Below are positions 23,565 through 32,316 of a stretch of DNA of 64,000 nt, one piece after another; the first letter of the stretch is position 1; each line of letters opens with the position of its first letter. Position numbers and translations under genes: made by a program. The DNA comes from Nocardioides silvaticus (lineage in GTDB: Bacteria > Actinomycetota > Actinomycetes > Propionibacteriales > Nocardioidaceae). The notes beneath the pieces are model-generated. The model was given only the letters and a program-made list of their open reading frames with translations. It had not been told where the DNA came from and made no database searches. Location of the stretch: NCBI RefSeq assembly GCF_003160695.1, contig NZ_QGDD01000012.1, positions 36,804-100,803 of the forward strand, in the 5' to 3' direction.

Positions 23565-23586
23565 AGCCCGGCGCTCCCCCGGCCCC

Positions 23587-23592
23587 TAGGGT
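23587..23592 (+). promoter_or_regulatory. -10 hexamer of leaderless promoter for serA
   Basis: TAGGGT is 6 nt before GTG 23599. Confidence 0.55.
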
Positions 23593-23598
23593 TGTCGT

Positions 23599-24792
23599 GT
23601 GAAGGCGCTCGTCCTGGAGAACATCCACCCCGCCGCCGTCGAGGTGCTCGAGAGCCGCGGCTACGAGGTCGACCTGCGGTCGCACTCGATGTCCGAGGAC
23701 GACCTGGTCGCCTCCCTCGACGGCATCGACCTGCTCGGCATCCGGTCCAACACCAACGTGACGGCACGGGTCCTCGAGGCGGCGCCGGACCTGCTCGCGA
23801 TCGGCTGCTTCTGCATCGGCACCAACCAGGTCGACCTCGCCGGAGCCGCGGAGCGCGGCATCGGCGTCTTCAACGCGCCGTACTCCAACACGCGCAGCGT
23901 GGTGGAGCTCGTCATCGGTGAGGTCATTGCGCTGGCCCGGCGGCTCCCCGAGAAGACGCAGAAGATGCACGACGGCGTGTGGGACAAGTCGGCCCGCGGC
24001 AGCCATGAGGTGCGCGGGCGCACGCTCGGGATCGTCGGCTACGGCAACATCGGCACCCAGCTGTCGAACGTCGCCGAGGCGCTCGGCATGCGGGTCGTGT
24101 TCTACGACAAGGCCGACCGGCCGGCGCACGGCAACGCGCGTCGGATGAGGACGCTCGAGGAGCTGCTCGGTGTCGCCGACGTCGTGAGCCTCCACGTCGA
24201 CGGACGGCCGGGCAACGCCGGCTTCTTCGGGGCGAAGGAGTTCGCTGCCATGAAGCCGCGGGCGTTGTTCATCAACGCCTCACGCGGCATGGTCGTCGAC
24301 GACGAGTCGCTCCGCGACCACCTCGTCTCCGGGCACATCGCCGGCGCCGCGGTCGACGTCTTCCCGGTCGAGCCCAAGGCGCAGGGTGACCCGTTCGAGT
24401 CCGTGCTGCGCGGCCTCGACAACGTGATCCTCACCCCCCACGTCGGCGGCTCGACCCAGGAGGCGCAGGAGGAGATCGGCTGGTTCGTCGCGGAGAAGCT
24501 GGCCCGCTTCGCCCTCGAGGGCAGTACGGCGCTCTCGGTCAACCTGCCGCCCGTGCTGCCCCCGGCGCTGGTGCCCGGTCACCGGCTCGGGTTCCTTCAC
24601 CACAGCGTCCCCGGCGTGCTGGCCGAGCTCAACGCGGTGCTCGCCGCCGCCGGCGACAACATCGTCGACCAGACGCTGGTGACCAAGGACCGGCTCGGCT
24701 ACGTGGTCACCGACGTCGCCGCACCGCTCTCGACCGAGGCCGCCGTCCAACTGCGGCTCTCCGAGCACTGCCTGTGGGCCCGCACCTGGTGA
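23599..24792 (+). CDS. serA: D-3-phosphoglycerate dehydrogenase
   Basis: This enzyme oxidises 3-phosphoglycerate to 3-phosphohydroxypyruvate with NAD, the first step of serine synthesis. It has 397 residues. The Rossmann motif is GIVGYGNIGTQ (about 147-157), the catalytic Arg is in NASRG, Glu in VDVFPVEP and His in TPHVGGST. A C-terminal ACT-like domain (SVPGVLAELNAVLAAAGDNI) should bind serine for feedback inhibition. It is the short E. coli-type form rather than the long mycobacterial type with an added domain. The start is GTG 23599 on a leaderless mRNA. Confidence 0.93.
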   Translation: MKALVLENIHPAAVEVLESRGYEVDLRSHSMSEDDLVASLDGIDLLGIRSNTNVTARVLEAAPDLLAIGCFCIGTNQVDLAGAAERGIGVFNAPYSNTRSVVELVIGEVIALARRLPEKTQKMHDGVWDKSARGSHEVRGRTLGIVGYGNIGTQLSNVAEALGMRVVFYDKADRPAHGNARRMRTLEELLGVADVVSLHVDGRPGNAGFFGAKEFAAMKPRALFINASRGMVVDDESLRDHLVSGHIAGAAVDVFPVEPKAQGDPFESVLRGLDNVILTPHVGGSTQEAQEEIGWFVAEKLARFALEGSTALSVNLPPVLPPALVPGHRLGFLHHSVPGVLAELNAVLAAAGDNIVDQTLVTKDRLGYVVTDVAAPLSTEAAVQLRLSEHCLWARTW

Positions 24793-24905
24793 TCTGACGG
24801 GCCGACGGGAAATCCGTTAGGTCACGAACCACCACCACCCTCACACTGGCCGACTGTGCCTGCGCCCTACCGGCACGGCCGACGACTCAGAAGAGGGTGG
24901 TGAAC

Positions 24906-26201
24906 ATGAACGACTACGACGTGACCGACGTGCTCGCGGCGGTGACCCAGCCTGCCCTCGAGCACCTCGCGGCGACCATCGACCGCGAGTTCGAGCGGCG
25001 CGAGCCGAGGTCGACCACCCACTACGAGTGGGCCGCGGCGCACCTCGGCGTCGACGCGACCGATCTGGTCGTCCTCTCCGAGGGCGTCGACACCCCCCTC
25101 GGCCACTCCGTGGGCCGGTGGCTCTACGACGCGCAGGCGCGGTGGAGCGCCGAGCACGCCGGTGCCTTCGTGGACCGGCCGGCGGCGTCCGAGACGGTGC
25201 CGGGAGCGGCGGGCGACATGCGCGCTTTCCACTCCGCGACCGTCGTGCTGCCTGCAGGTGCGGTGGGCCCGGCGCCGGTGGTGCTCCGGATCCTGTCCGG
25301 GGCCTACGGCATCGAAGTCGAGCTCATCGGCCGGTCCGAGGACGGCGGGGCCCTGCCGGACGTGTTCGGCGCGTTCCTGCGCGCCCGGCGCACGGTGGAC
25401 TCGCCGTACCGCCTGGGTGCCTACCGCGTCAGCACCAACAACCGCGGTCTGGCCCTCGGCCGGTGGACGCCACCGGCGGCGACGCGGGAGCTGCTCAAGC
25501 TGGACGCGTCGGTGTGGCGGACCGTCGACCGCAGCGTGCACCGGGTGCTGGAGCTCGCCGACGACCTGAAGGCTCGTGGTCTCGGCACCAGCACCGGTCT
25601 GCTGCTGGTGGGCCCGCCCGGCACCGGCAAGACCCAGCTGGGCACGGTGGTCGCCAACGAGCTGCACGGCCGGACGACGGTGCTGGTGCCGGGGACCTAC
25701 GTCACCGAGCACTACCTCACCGAGCTGTTCGACCTCGCCGCCGACCTGTCTCCCTGTCTGATCCTGATGGACGACCTGGACCTGATCGCCGGCGAGCGCG
25801 GCCAGACCAACCCGCACCGGCTGCGCGAGTTCCTCAACGTCATGGACGGAGGCCTCGCGGACCGCAGCGGCGTGGTGGTGATCGCCTCGACGAACGACCA
25901 CCGCAAGGTCGACAAGGCCGCGCGGCGGTCGTCACGGTTCGACACGGTGATCAAGATGGAGCCGCCGGTGCTCGAGGGGCGGCTGGCGATCCTGGAGCGG
26001 TACCTCGCCTGGTGCGACACCGCTCTGGACCTGGCGGCCGTGGCCCGCGCGACCGACGGTGCCACCGGCGCCGACCTGAAGGAGCTGGTCCGCACCACGG
26101 TGCTCGACACGAACGACGACGTCACGACCGACGCGCTGCTCGCGCAGGCGGCGGTCGGGCGGTGGCGTTCGGAGCGCCCGACCGCGGGTCAGTACCTGTA
26201 G
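24906..26201 (+). CDS. stand-alone AAA family ATPase
   Basis: This is a 431-residue protein. The N-terminal half (about 1-210) is an actinobacterial domain of unknown role, possibly DUF5925. The C-terminal AAA module has Walker A GPPGTGKT (about 238-245), Walker B LILMDDLD (about 283-290), sensor 1 IASTND, an arginine-finger-type RRSSRFD, and sensor 2 GADLKEL. It is of the CDC48/FtsH-like remodelling type with one ATPase ring and no protease domain. AGAGGG gives a ribosome-binding site for ATG 24906; two upstream GTGs are less likely. It has no operon partner, so the substrate is unknown. Confidence 0.85.
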   Translation: MNDYDVTDVLAAVTQPALEHLAATIDREFERREPRSTTHYEWAAAHLGVDATDLVVLSEGVDTPLGHSVGRWLYDAQARWSAEHAGAFVDRPAASETVPGAAGDMRAFHSATVVLPAGAVGPAPVVLRILSGAYGIEVELIGRSEDGGALPDVFGAFLRARRTVDSPYRLGAYRVSTNNRGLALGRWTPPAATRELLKLDASVWRTVDRSVHRVLELADDLKARGLGTSTGLLLVGPPGTGKTQLGTVVANELHGRTTVLVPGTYVTEHYLTELFDLAADLSPCLILMDDLDLIAGERGQTNPHRLREFLNVMDGGLADRSGVVVIASTNDHRKVDKAARRSSRFDTVIKMEPPVLEGRLAILERYLAWCDTALDLAAVARATDGATGADLKELVRTTVLDTNDDVTTDALLAQAAVGRWRSERPTAGQYL

Positions 26202-26208
26202 GAGCGGG

Positions 26209-27351
26209 TCACAGCACGGGGTGGGGTGGCTCGGCCGCGCGGTTCTGGAACTCCAGGATCGCGGGGTTGACCACCCTGCCCTCGCGGATCTCGATCGCCC
26301 GGCTCAGGGTGTCGTCGCCGTCCCAGGCGGCGGCACCCTCGAGCACCGGGCGCAGGAAAGGGATGAGCGCGGTGCTGTTCTCCCAGGTCGCCGAGTTCCA
26401 CAGGTACGACGGGCTGTGGTCGACCGCGTAGTAGAGGATGTTGTCGCCCACGACGAACGTCGGGTCCTCGAAGCTGGTGGGCCGGGCCCAGTCGAAGCCC
26501 ATCCCCTCGTCGCACGAGACATCGACGATGATGCTGCCCGGCCGGAACTTCGCCAAGTCCTCGGTCTGCAGGTAGACCTGCGGGTCATTGGGGTCCTGCA
26601 GCGTGCAGTTGACGACGATGTCGGCCTGGGCCAGGTAGTCGGGCAGCGGCTCGCGGCCGCGCTCGGTGATGACCTCGCTCGGCTCGTTGCTGTCCGGGTC
26701 GTGCTCGACCTGCCGGATCCTGACCGAGTGGATGGGCGAACCCACCGCCGCGACCGCACGATTGGTCAGCACCGCGACCTCGTGCACACCGTGCGCGTTG
26801 AGCGCCGTCACGGCTCCGCGTGCGGTGGCTCCGAACCCGATCACGACTGCGCTCATCCGCCGCCCGTAGTCGCCGGTCAGTCCGGCAAGCTCGAGGGAGT
26901 GGATCACCGAGCAGTAGCCGGCGAGCTCGTTGTTCTTGTGGAAGACGTGCAGACCCACAGCGCCGTCGCGGGTCCAGTGGTTCATCGCCTCGAAGGCGAT
27001 CATCGTCAGCTGCCGGTCGATGCCGAGCTGGGTCATCTCGAAGTCCTGCACGAGGTGCGGCCAGCCCCACAGCACCTGACCGGGGCGCATCGCGGCGACG
27101 TCGGAGTGCTGCGGCTTCGGCAGGCAGACGACGTCCGAACCCGCCAGGATCTCCTCGCGCGTCGCGAGGCCGGCCACGTGCTCGGCCAGTGCGTCGTCGG
27201 CGACCCCGAAGCGCGCGCCGTACCCGTGCTCGAGGGTGATCCGCTCGCGGACGTCGGCGTCGAGCTGCGGGATGTGCTCGGGGTGGAGTGGCAGCCGGTG
27301 CTCGTTCTCCTTCGCCGACGAGCCGATGACGCCGAGACTCAGGAGGGACAT
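26209..27351 (-). CDS. N5-(carboxyethyl)ornithine synthase / alanine dehydrogenase-like
   Basis: This is a 380-residue NAD(P)H-dependent opine-type dehydrogenase of the AlaDH/PNT superfamily. The N-terminal domain has ENEHRLPLHPEHI and LEHGYGARFG, and the nucleotide-binding segment SAVVIGFGATARGAVTALNAHG begins around residue 168. The sequence fits proteins named N5-(carboxyethyl)ornithine synthase, which reductively couple pyruvate and ornithine. The late DVSCDEGMGFDWARPTSF is typical of that group. Substrate use is not proven here. ATG 27351 is leaderless (TAGGGT 6 nt upstream). Confidence 0.82.
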   Translation of the reverse strand: MSLLSLGVIGSSAKENEHRLPLHPEHIPQLDADVRERITLEHGYGARFGVADDALAEHVAGLATREEILAGSDVVCLPKPQHSDVAAMRPGQVLWGWPHLVQDFEMTQLGIDRQLTMIAFEAMNHWTRDGAVGLHVFHKNNELAGYCSVIHSLELAGLTGDYGRRMSAVVIGFGATARGAVTALNAHGVHEVAVLTNRAVAAVGSPIHSVRIRQVEHDPDSNEPSEVITERGREPLPDYLAQADIVVNCTLQDPNDPQVYLQTEDLAKFRPGSIIVDVSCDEGMGFDWARPTSFEDPTFVVGDNILYYAVDHSPSYLWNSATWENSTALIPFLRPVLEGAAAWDGDDTLSRAIEIREGRVVNPAILEFQNRAAEPPHPVL

Positions 27352-27357
27352 GCGCCG

Positions 27358-27363
27358 ACCCTA
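27358..27363 (-). promoter_or_regulatory. -10 hexamer of leaderless promoter (start 27351)
   Basis: On the minus strand this is TAGGGT, 6 nt before ATG 27351. Confidence 0.55.
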
Positions 27364-27400
27364 ACCCGCCGCCCAGCGCCCTACGATGGCGGCGATCCCC

Positions 27401-28423
27401 ATGCCCCCGCCTCCCGACGTCACCGAACCCGCCCGCGACCGCAGGCTGCTGCTCGTCGTCGACGCGCCGTCGTTGCTGCACCGCAGCCATCACGCCAAGG
27501 CGCACACGCGGGCCACCGACCGCTCGGGGCGGCCGGCGTGGGCGCTGCACGGGATGCTCAAGCAGATCCTCGAGGCCATCGACGCGTTCGCGCCGGACGC
27601 GGTGATCTTCGGTCTCGACGACCGCACGGCGTCCGTGCGACGCGACCGCTACCCCGACTACAAGGCCGGCCGGGCGGCCAAGGATCCGGAGCTGGTCGAC
27701 CAGCTCGAGCGAGCAGGTGCGCTGCTCGACGCGCTCGGTCTCGCGACCCTCACTCCCCCGGGACTCGAGGCCGACGACGTCAACGCCTCGGGGGCGACCT
27801 GGGCGGAGCGCAACGGCTGGAACTGCATCATCATCACCTCCGACCGGGACGCGTTCGCCCACATCAGCGACCACACCCGGGTGCTCCGCCTGATCGACGG
27901 CGGGATGGCCGGATCGCCGCTGCTGACGCCGGTCCGGCTGCACGCGATGTACGGCGTCGCGGCCGAGCGCTACCTGGAGTACGCCGCGCTGCGCGGCGAT
28001 GCGAGCGACAACCTGCCTGGCGTCAACGGCATCGGCGAGAAGACCGCAGCGCTGCTGCTGGAGCAGGCCGGGCCGATGCGGACCGTGTGGGCCGACATCG
28101 ACCACAACGCGGGGGCTGCGGTGTCCGCGGCGCTGGACTCGTGGGCCGAGGAGACCGGCGGCCGGCGGATCGGCGCGACCGTCGTACGGCGACTGGCGGC
28201 GCCGGGTGCCCGCGAGCGCTACGACTTCAACGTCGCGATGATGGCCGGCCAGGACTACCTCGACCTCGGCCTCACGCCCGACGAACCCGGTTCCCCGGGC
28301 CTGCTCCCCCTCGACAGCGACCGGGTGCAGCGGGTGGTCGGGTTCCTCGGCGTCGATGCGACCACCCATCTCGCGCTGCGGGTGCTTGCCGGCACCGACC
28401 CGGCGTCGGTGGCCCGGGTCTAG
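27401..28423 (+). CDS. 5'-3' exonuclease (flap nuclease domain of DNA polymerase I type)
   Basis: This is a free-standing FEN-like nuclease of about 340 residues with no polymerase domain. Metal-binding acidic clusters are VVDAPSLLHRS (N-terminal), GLDDRTASVRRDRYPDYK, GLEADDVNAS and TSDRDAF. The helix-hairpin-helix region is LRGDASDNLPGVNGIGEKTAA (about 195-215). It would remove RNA primers or 5' flaps. A TACGAT -10-like hexamer spans 27382-27387, which would exclude the ATG at 27386 from the transcript, so ATG 27401 is preferred. The 3' end overlaps the convergent alarmone synthetase gene by four bases. Confidence 0.9.
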   Translation: MPPPPDVTEPARDRRLLLVVDAPSLLHRSHHAKAHTRATDRSGRPAWALHGMLKQILEAIDAFAPDAVIFGLDDRTASVRRDRYPDYKAGRAAKDPELVDQLERAGALLDALGLATLTPPGLEADDVNASGATWAERNGWNCIIITSDRDAFAHISDHTRVLRLIDGGMAGSPLLTPVRLHAMYGVAAERYLEYAALRGDASDNLPGVNGIGEKTAALLLEQAGPMRTVWADIDHNAGAAVSAALDSWAEETGGRRIGATVVRRLAAPGARERYDFNVAMMAGQDYLDLGLTPDEPGSPGLLPLDSDRVQRVVGFLGVDATTHLALRVLAGTDPASVARV

Positions 28424-29418
28424 CCGGCTCCCTGCATCTTGGCGAGCCGCGCCCGCAGCGACGGCACCCGGTGCGCGTTGCCGCGGAGCTCGACGTAGGT
28501 GTCGCCATAGGCCCACAGCAACGCGTCGTCCAGCCGCCGCACCGCGCCCGGCGGGTAGCGGTAGTCCATCCGCTCGCGAAGGGTCTCGACGTCCACCGAG
28601 CGCAGGGTCTCGCCCAGCTCGGCCAGCGAGGTGATGCCGAGCTCGAGCACCAGGCCGGCGATCCACGCGTAGTGGTCGGTGCGCGACCAGCCGGCGTCGG
28701 CGTACTGCCCTGCGAGGAAGGCGGCCAGCTCGCGGGGGTGGATGCGCGGGTCGTCGTCGACCGCCTGCTCGGGCTCGGGCACACCCTCGCGCAACCGGTC
28801 GCGGATGGTGGAGAACTCGCGGTCGGCGAGCTCGAGCAGCCCTGCGGCCAACGTGAACCGGCGGTCGAAGTCGGGCCGGTGCTCCTCGGGGATGGTGCCC
28901 TTGTAGCGGATGTCGTGCTCGAACTCGGCCCACGCGTGCTGGAGGACCGTGCGGATCTGGATCTGCGCCTGTCGACCGCGCAGCAGCTCGTAGCCCTCCT
29001 GGCCCTCGCGCGCGGCGTCCAACCCCACGAGCAGATGTCGGCTGGCGTAGCCGAACCGACCCTCGCTGGCCGTCTCGAGACCGAGGTCGCGATCGTCGTA
29101 GACGACCACCTGGTCGGCGAGCAGGTCGGCGACCGCCTGCACGTCGCTGTGCACGTAGGTGATCACCCGCAGCCCGATCTGGTCGGTGATCTGCCGCAGC
29201 GGGTCGTCGAAGACCGGCTTGCCGTCCGCGACCCGGGCGGCCTTGGCGGCGAACGACGCCACCGACTTCGCCCGTCCCACGATCGTCAGGTAGTTGATGC
29301 CGGCGTCGTCGAGCACCGAGGTCACCAGGTTCACGAACTGGTCCGTGGCCAGGCGCAGCTCGGGCTCGATCGCGGCGTACTCGCGCACCACGGCGTGGTC
29401 GACTCCGACGAACTGCAT
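28420..29418 (-). CDS. RelA/SpoT-domain small alarmone synthetase-like protein
   Basis: This 332-residue protein has a (p)ppGpp synthetase domain at about 30-190 and no hydrolase, TGS or ACT domain. The motifs are RAKSVASFAAK (pyrophosphate-binding), DQIGLRVITYVHSD, GYASRH (the guanine-stacking Tyr) and QIQIRTVLQHAWAEFEHDIRYK. In the last motif the usual catalytic Glu (EIQIRT) is Gln. The remaining 130 residues are an alpha-helical extension of unknown function. ATG 29418 has CAGGGT 6 nt upstream. It may be an alarmone synthetase, an enzyme with altered chemistry, or a toxin-type SAS with a built-in neutralising domain; I cannot decide. Confidence 0.85.
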   Translation of the reverse strand: MQFVGVDHAVVREYAAIEPELRLATDQFVNLVTSVLDDAGINYLTIVGRAKSVASFAAKAARVADGKPVFDDPLRQITDQIGLRVITYVHSDVQAVADLLADQVVVYDDRDLGLETASEGRFGYASRHLLVGLDAAREGQEGYELLRGRQAQIQIRTVLQHAWAEFEHDIRYKGTIPEEHRPDFDRRFTLAAGLLELADREFSTIRDRLREGVPEPEQAVDDDPRIHPRELAAFLAGQYADAGWSRTDHYAWIAGLVLELGITSLAELGETLRSVDVETLRERMDYRYPPGAVRRLDDALLWAYGDTYVELRGNAHRVPSLRARLAKMQGAG

Positions 29419-29456
29419 GCCTACACCCTGCCGCATCCGTCCCGCGAGCCGTGACC

Positions 29457-30092
29457 TCAGCCGTCGCGACAGGCTCGTTCGTCGTGCGGGTCGTCGAACG
29501 TGCGGAGGACGAGTGTCTGCTCGAGGTCCCTCTCGATCGAGCGGCCCGTCGTCTCGAGCTCGATCGTCGGCCAGTTCTCGAGGGAGAGCCATCCGCCGGA
29601 GTTGCAGCCGTCCTGACGCCAGCCGATCGCGAGGGTGACGGTGCGGGTCTCGTGCGCCGGGACGTCGAGGTCCACCTCCCACACGGCGTCGATCTCGTCG
29701 CCGCCCTCGCCCTTCACCTCGGCGTCCGCCGACCCGAGAGCCTGGATCTCGCCGCCGCCACCCGGACCCAGGATCGGTGACCGCACCTCTCCCAGGCGAA
29801 CGTCCCGGTCGCCCTGGTTGCTGATGCGCAGCACCACCTCGCAGCGCCATCCGGGTCGGGAGAAGATCGCCCGCTCCCCCTCGTAGGACCCGACCCTGGC
29901 GCCGGGGCAGCGCAGCGACCACGTGGCGTCGACGTCGTCGGCGGCGCGCCCGGCCAGCACGGTCCACGCGGCCCAGACGAGGATCGGGAGGGCGACGACG
30001 GCGACCACCGCGCCGATCAGCCACCGGTCGCGACGAGGCCGCGCCGGGACGGGCGCTTCCGCGGATGCCGCGACGGCCGAGAGGTCCGCCAT
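29457..30092 (-). CDS. single-pass membrane-anchored protein, unknown function
   Basis: This is a protein of about 211 residues with a short cytoplasmic N-terminus and one transmembrane helix (LIGAVVAVVALPILVWAAW, about residues 25-43). The outside domain is about 160 residues, predicted mostly beta, with five cysteines including TWSLRC, WRC, DGCNSGGW and a C-terminal ERAC. The start is ATG 30092, with CATGAT 6 nt upstream; GTG 30137 is an in-frame alternative adding 15 residues. No family is recognised. A secreted lipoprotein gene lies just upstream on the same strand, so both may belong to one surface-related unit. Confidence 0.7.
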   Translation of the reverse strand: MADLSAVAASAEAPVPARPRRDRWLIGAVVAVVALPILVWAAWTVLAGRAADDVDATWSLRCPGARVGSYEGERAIFSRPGWRCEVVLRISNQGDRDVRLGEVRSPILGPGGGGEIQALGSADAEVKGEGGDEIDAVWEVDLDVPAHETRTVTLAIGWRQDGCNSGGWLSLENWPTIELETTGRSIERDLEQTLVLRTFDDPHDERACRDG

Positions 30093-30143
30093 GAGCTCAT
30101 CATGGCCGACCGGCAACCACGACGGCCGCTCTTGCACTGATTT

Positions 30144-30746
30144 TCAGCGAGATCGGCGGCAGTTCCTCCCGCCGTCGACACCCCAGCTCCGGTTGGGCCA
30201 ACGTACGACCGTTAGTTCCTTCACGATCAGGCCGTCCTCATCCAGGACGCGAACGATGGCGCTGCCGCCCCAACGGCGGGCGATCACGGCGCTCGAGCCG
30301 CGCAGCTGGTCCTCAGCGTCCTGGCGCACATCTTCCAGCGACACGCCGGGAGGCGGCGACGACCGGTCATAGACGAACACCGACTGCTCTCGATCGCTGC
30401 ACGCCCACCGCTCTTCGACTGGCCACCGCACACCGTGCCTGCGGCAATGCGATGTGGTCTCCACGCCGCTGTTGCAGGCCAGCCGCTGAACCTCAGCCGT
30501 GAACGAGGTGGTGGACCCCGTCAGTCGTGCGTCTCTTGGCAGGGACCAGGTCGCCGGGTCGCCCTCGGGTAGGTTGCTGGCCGACGGCCGCCCTTCGGTC
30601 TCGGGGACGGAGGGCTCATCACCAGAGCATCCCGCCAGAACCAGCAGGCTCGCCAGGCCAGGCAGCCACACGCTACGTCTCCGCACACAGGTACGACGGC
30701 TCGGAATCTCCTGACGTTCCGTCGGGGTGTTCGTGCCGAGTCGCAT
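30144..30746 (-). CDS. secreted lipoprotein, unknown function
   Basis: This is an exported lipoprotein of up to 200 residues. The signal region is VWLPGLASLLVLAGCSGD, with lipobox LAGC (Cys about residue 40). A Pro/Ser/Glu-rich linker follows, then a domain with LACNSGVETTSHCRRHG and a C-terminal RWPNRSWGVDGGRNCRRSR. The part before the signal peptide (MRLGTNTPTERQEIPSRR) is unusually long, so a later start such as GTG in the CVRRRS region is possible. Base composition is visibly less GC-rich than its neighbours, which hints at transfer. No family is recognised. Confidence 0.65.
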   Translation of the reverse strand: MRLGTNTPTERQEIPSRRTCVRRRSVWLPGLASLLVLAGCSGDEPSVPETEGRPSASNLPEGDPATWSLPRDARLTGSTTSFTAEVQRLACNSGVETTSHCRRHGVRWPVEERWACSDREQSVFVYDRSSPPPGVSLEDVRQDAEDQLRGSSAVIARRWGGSAIVRVLDEDGLIVKELTVVRWPNRSWGVDGGRNCRRSR

Positions 30747-30774
30747 GACTCATGGTGCGGCCCGTCCGCGAGGC

Positions 30775-32187
30775 CTACTCGCGGAGGTGGAGCTCGATGC
30801 GGGGTCCGTCGTAGGTCTCTCCGATGATGTCGCCGTCGGGCCCGCGGATCAGGTTGATCCGGGCGGTGCCGTGGCGGGTGACCATCCGGGCCAGGCCGTG
30901 CGGGGTCACCCATCGGTAGGCCCCGAGGGCGATCTGGTCGACGTGGTAGCCGACGTGGGTCTTGGCGCGGTGATAGGTACGGGTCAGCGGGGCGTCGTTG
31001 TGGTCACCGGTCTGACCCGGCGGCCCACTTTCATCAGGTGGGACCCACGGGCGGGGATGGTCGTGATCCAAGCGCCGGTAGCCCAGGTTGCCCGAGTGCG
31101 GGAACACATCACCCAGCATCCGCAACAACGTCCGGTGCTTCACCCCGGCCGGATGCTCATAACCATTGACCGCGTGGGTCTCGTTCAGGTCGATCACCGG
31201 CTGCAAGGCGATCTCGCGGTGCCCGAGCAGCTCAGCAAGCTGCTCCACCAGCATCGGACCGATCCCCTCCAACCGAGCCACCCCAGCGACCGCACCGCCC
31301 AGCACCAGGTCGGACAGGTGGACGTAGACCACCGCCGGTCCCCGCTTCCGTTGGGTCGGCTCGGCGCACTGCGTCTCCTCGGCCTGGGTGGGGTCGAGGA
31401 ACGCCGCGGCCGCAGCCGGGTTGCTGAGCAGCTCCACCGCTTGGGCCTGCAGCTCGCCACGAGTGACCTGCTCCAGCTGCGCAGCAGTCAGCCGGGCCGC
31501 CAGCGCGTCGGCGACCTCCTCCACGGTCTCGACGAACCCCAACGTGGTGCCCGGCGGCAGCTTCAAGGTCGTGCGCAGCGTCGCCGGCTCACCCTCGACC
31601 GGGTCGACCGCCGCACCCGGCCGCGGCCGCGAGACCCGCACCCCCAGATTGGCAGCATCCGCAGCCACCCGCGCCCGATGAGCCTCCAGGTCGGCCTCGA
31701 TCACCTTGCCCTCAGCGATCGCGATCACCCGGGCCGGGGACTGGTCGGCCGCCGCCGCAACCGCCACATCGACCAGGGCGACAGCGTCCTTGCTCAACGA
31801 CCGCGACATCGCCGCCACCTTCCGCGCCACCCACACCGGCAACCGCAGGTCCTGCACCGCCTGCCACACCAACGGCAGCCGGTAGGCCAGGTCCAGGGAG
31901 TCCGCGGCCAGCCGCCGCGTCGCGGTCAGGCTGGTGCTCCGTGCGATCGCCAGCTCGGCCCAGCACAGCTCCTGCACCCACGGCGTCCCCTCACCACCCA
32001 ACGCCATCAGCCGATCACCACCAGCAACGCCACCACCGACACCCTTGCCAGGGTCCTCGGAGTGCACAGCAGCCCACTGCAACACCAGCCGCACCACATC
32101 GACCTCGTGCTCACGCAGCTCACGCTCCAACGCCTCCGAAGCGGCCACCACCGCCGAAGCGTCGAAATCCACGATCCCCGAGATCAC
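30775..32187 (-). CDS. DUF222 / HNH endonuclease domain protein (13E12 repeat family)
   Basis: This is a protein of about 470 residues. The N-terminal two thirds is the helical DUF222 domain (for example LCWAELAIARSTSLTATRRLA and VWVARKVAAMSRSL). The C-terminus carries an HNH-type nuclease motif with DHDHPRPWVPP, PPGQTGDHNDAPLTRTYHRAKTH. The family is highly copied in actinobacteria, notably Nocardioides and mycobacteria (13E12 family), and is thought to be mobile or intron-like, but its function is not established. GTG 32187 is chosen because the sequence upstream is not protein-like. It has no operon partner. Confidence 0.85.
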   Translation of the reverse strand: MISGIVDFDASAVVAASEALERELREHEVDVVRLVLQWAAVHSEDPGKGVGGGVAGGDRLMALGGEGTPWVQELCWAELAIARSTSLTATRRLAADSLDLAYRLPLVWQAVQDLRLPVWVARKVAAMSRSLSKDAVALVDVAVAAAADQSPARVIAIAEGKVIEADLEAHRARVAADAANLGVRVSRPRPGAAVDPVEGEPATLRTTLKLPPGTTLGFVETVEEVADALAARLTAAQLEQVTRGELQAQAVELLSNPAAAAAFLDPTQAEETQCAEPTQRKRGPAVVYVHLSDLVLGGAVAGVARLEGIGPMLVEQLAELLGHREIALQPVIDLNETHAVNGYEHPAGVKHRTLLRMLGDVFPHSGNLGYRRLDHDHPRPWVPPDESGPPGQTGDHNDAPLTRTYHRAKTHVGYHVDQIALGAYRWVTPHGLARMVTRHGTARINLIRGPDGDIIGETYDGPRIELHLRE

Positions 32188-32316
32188 GACGCCATCGTCA
32201 CAAGAGGGTCCGACACAAACTCTCCTCGCGGATTCTCGATGAGGAGTGTCGAAATCGGAGGTCCGTGTTCGTGGACAGGTTGAAGCACCACTCACAGCCG
32301 ACGAGGAGGCAGGACC

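Noticed and set aside
30775..32187. HNH/DUF222 gene considered as part of a restriction or phage-defence island.
   Set aside because: There is no methyltransferase, specificity subunit, integrase or other defence gene nearby. The family occurs as dispersed solitary copies in these genomes.
3246..32262. GTCGAAATC(T/G)GAGGT found both in the structured element at 3246-3260 and upstream of the Cys-rich gene at 32248-32262.
   Set aside because: Fourteen of fifteen bases match, but the flanks differ wholly and only one copy is in a stem. It is not enough to claim a shared element without a genome-wide search.
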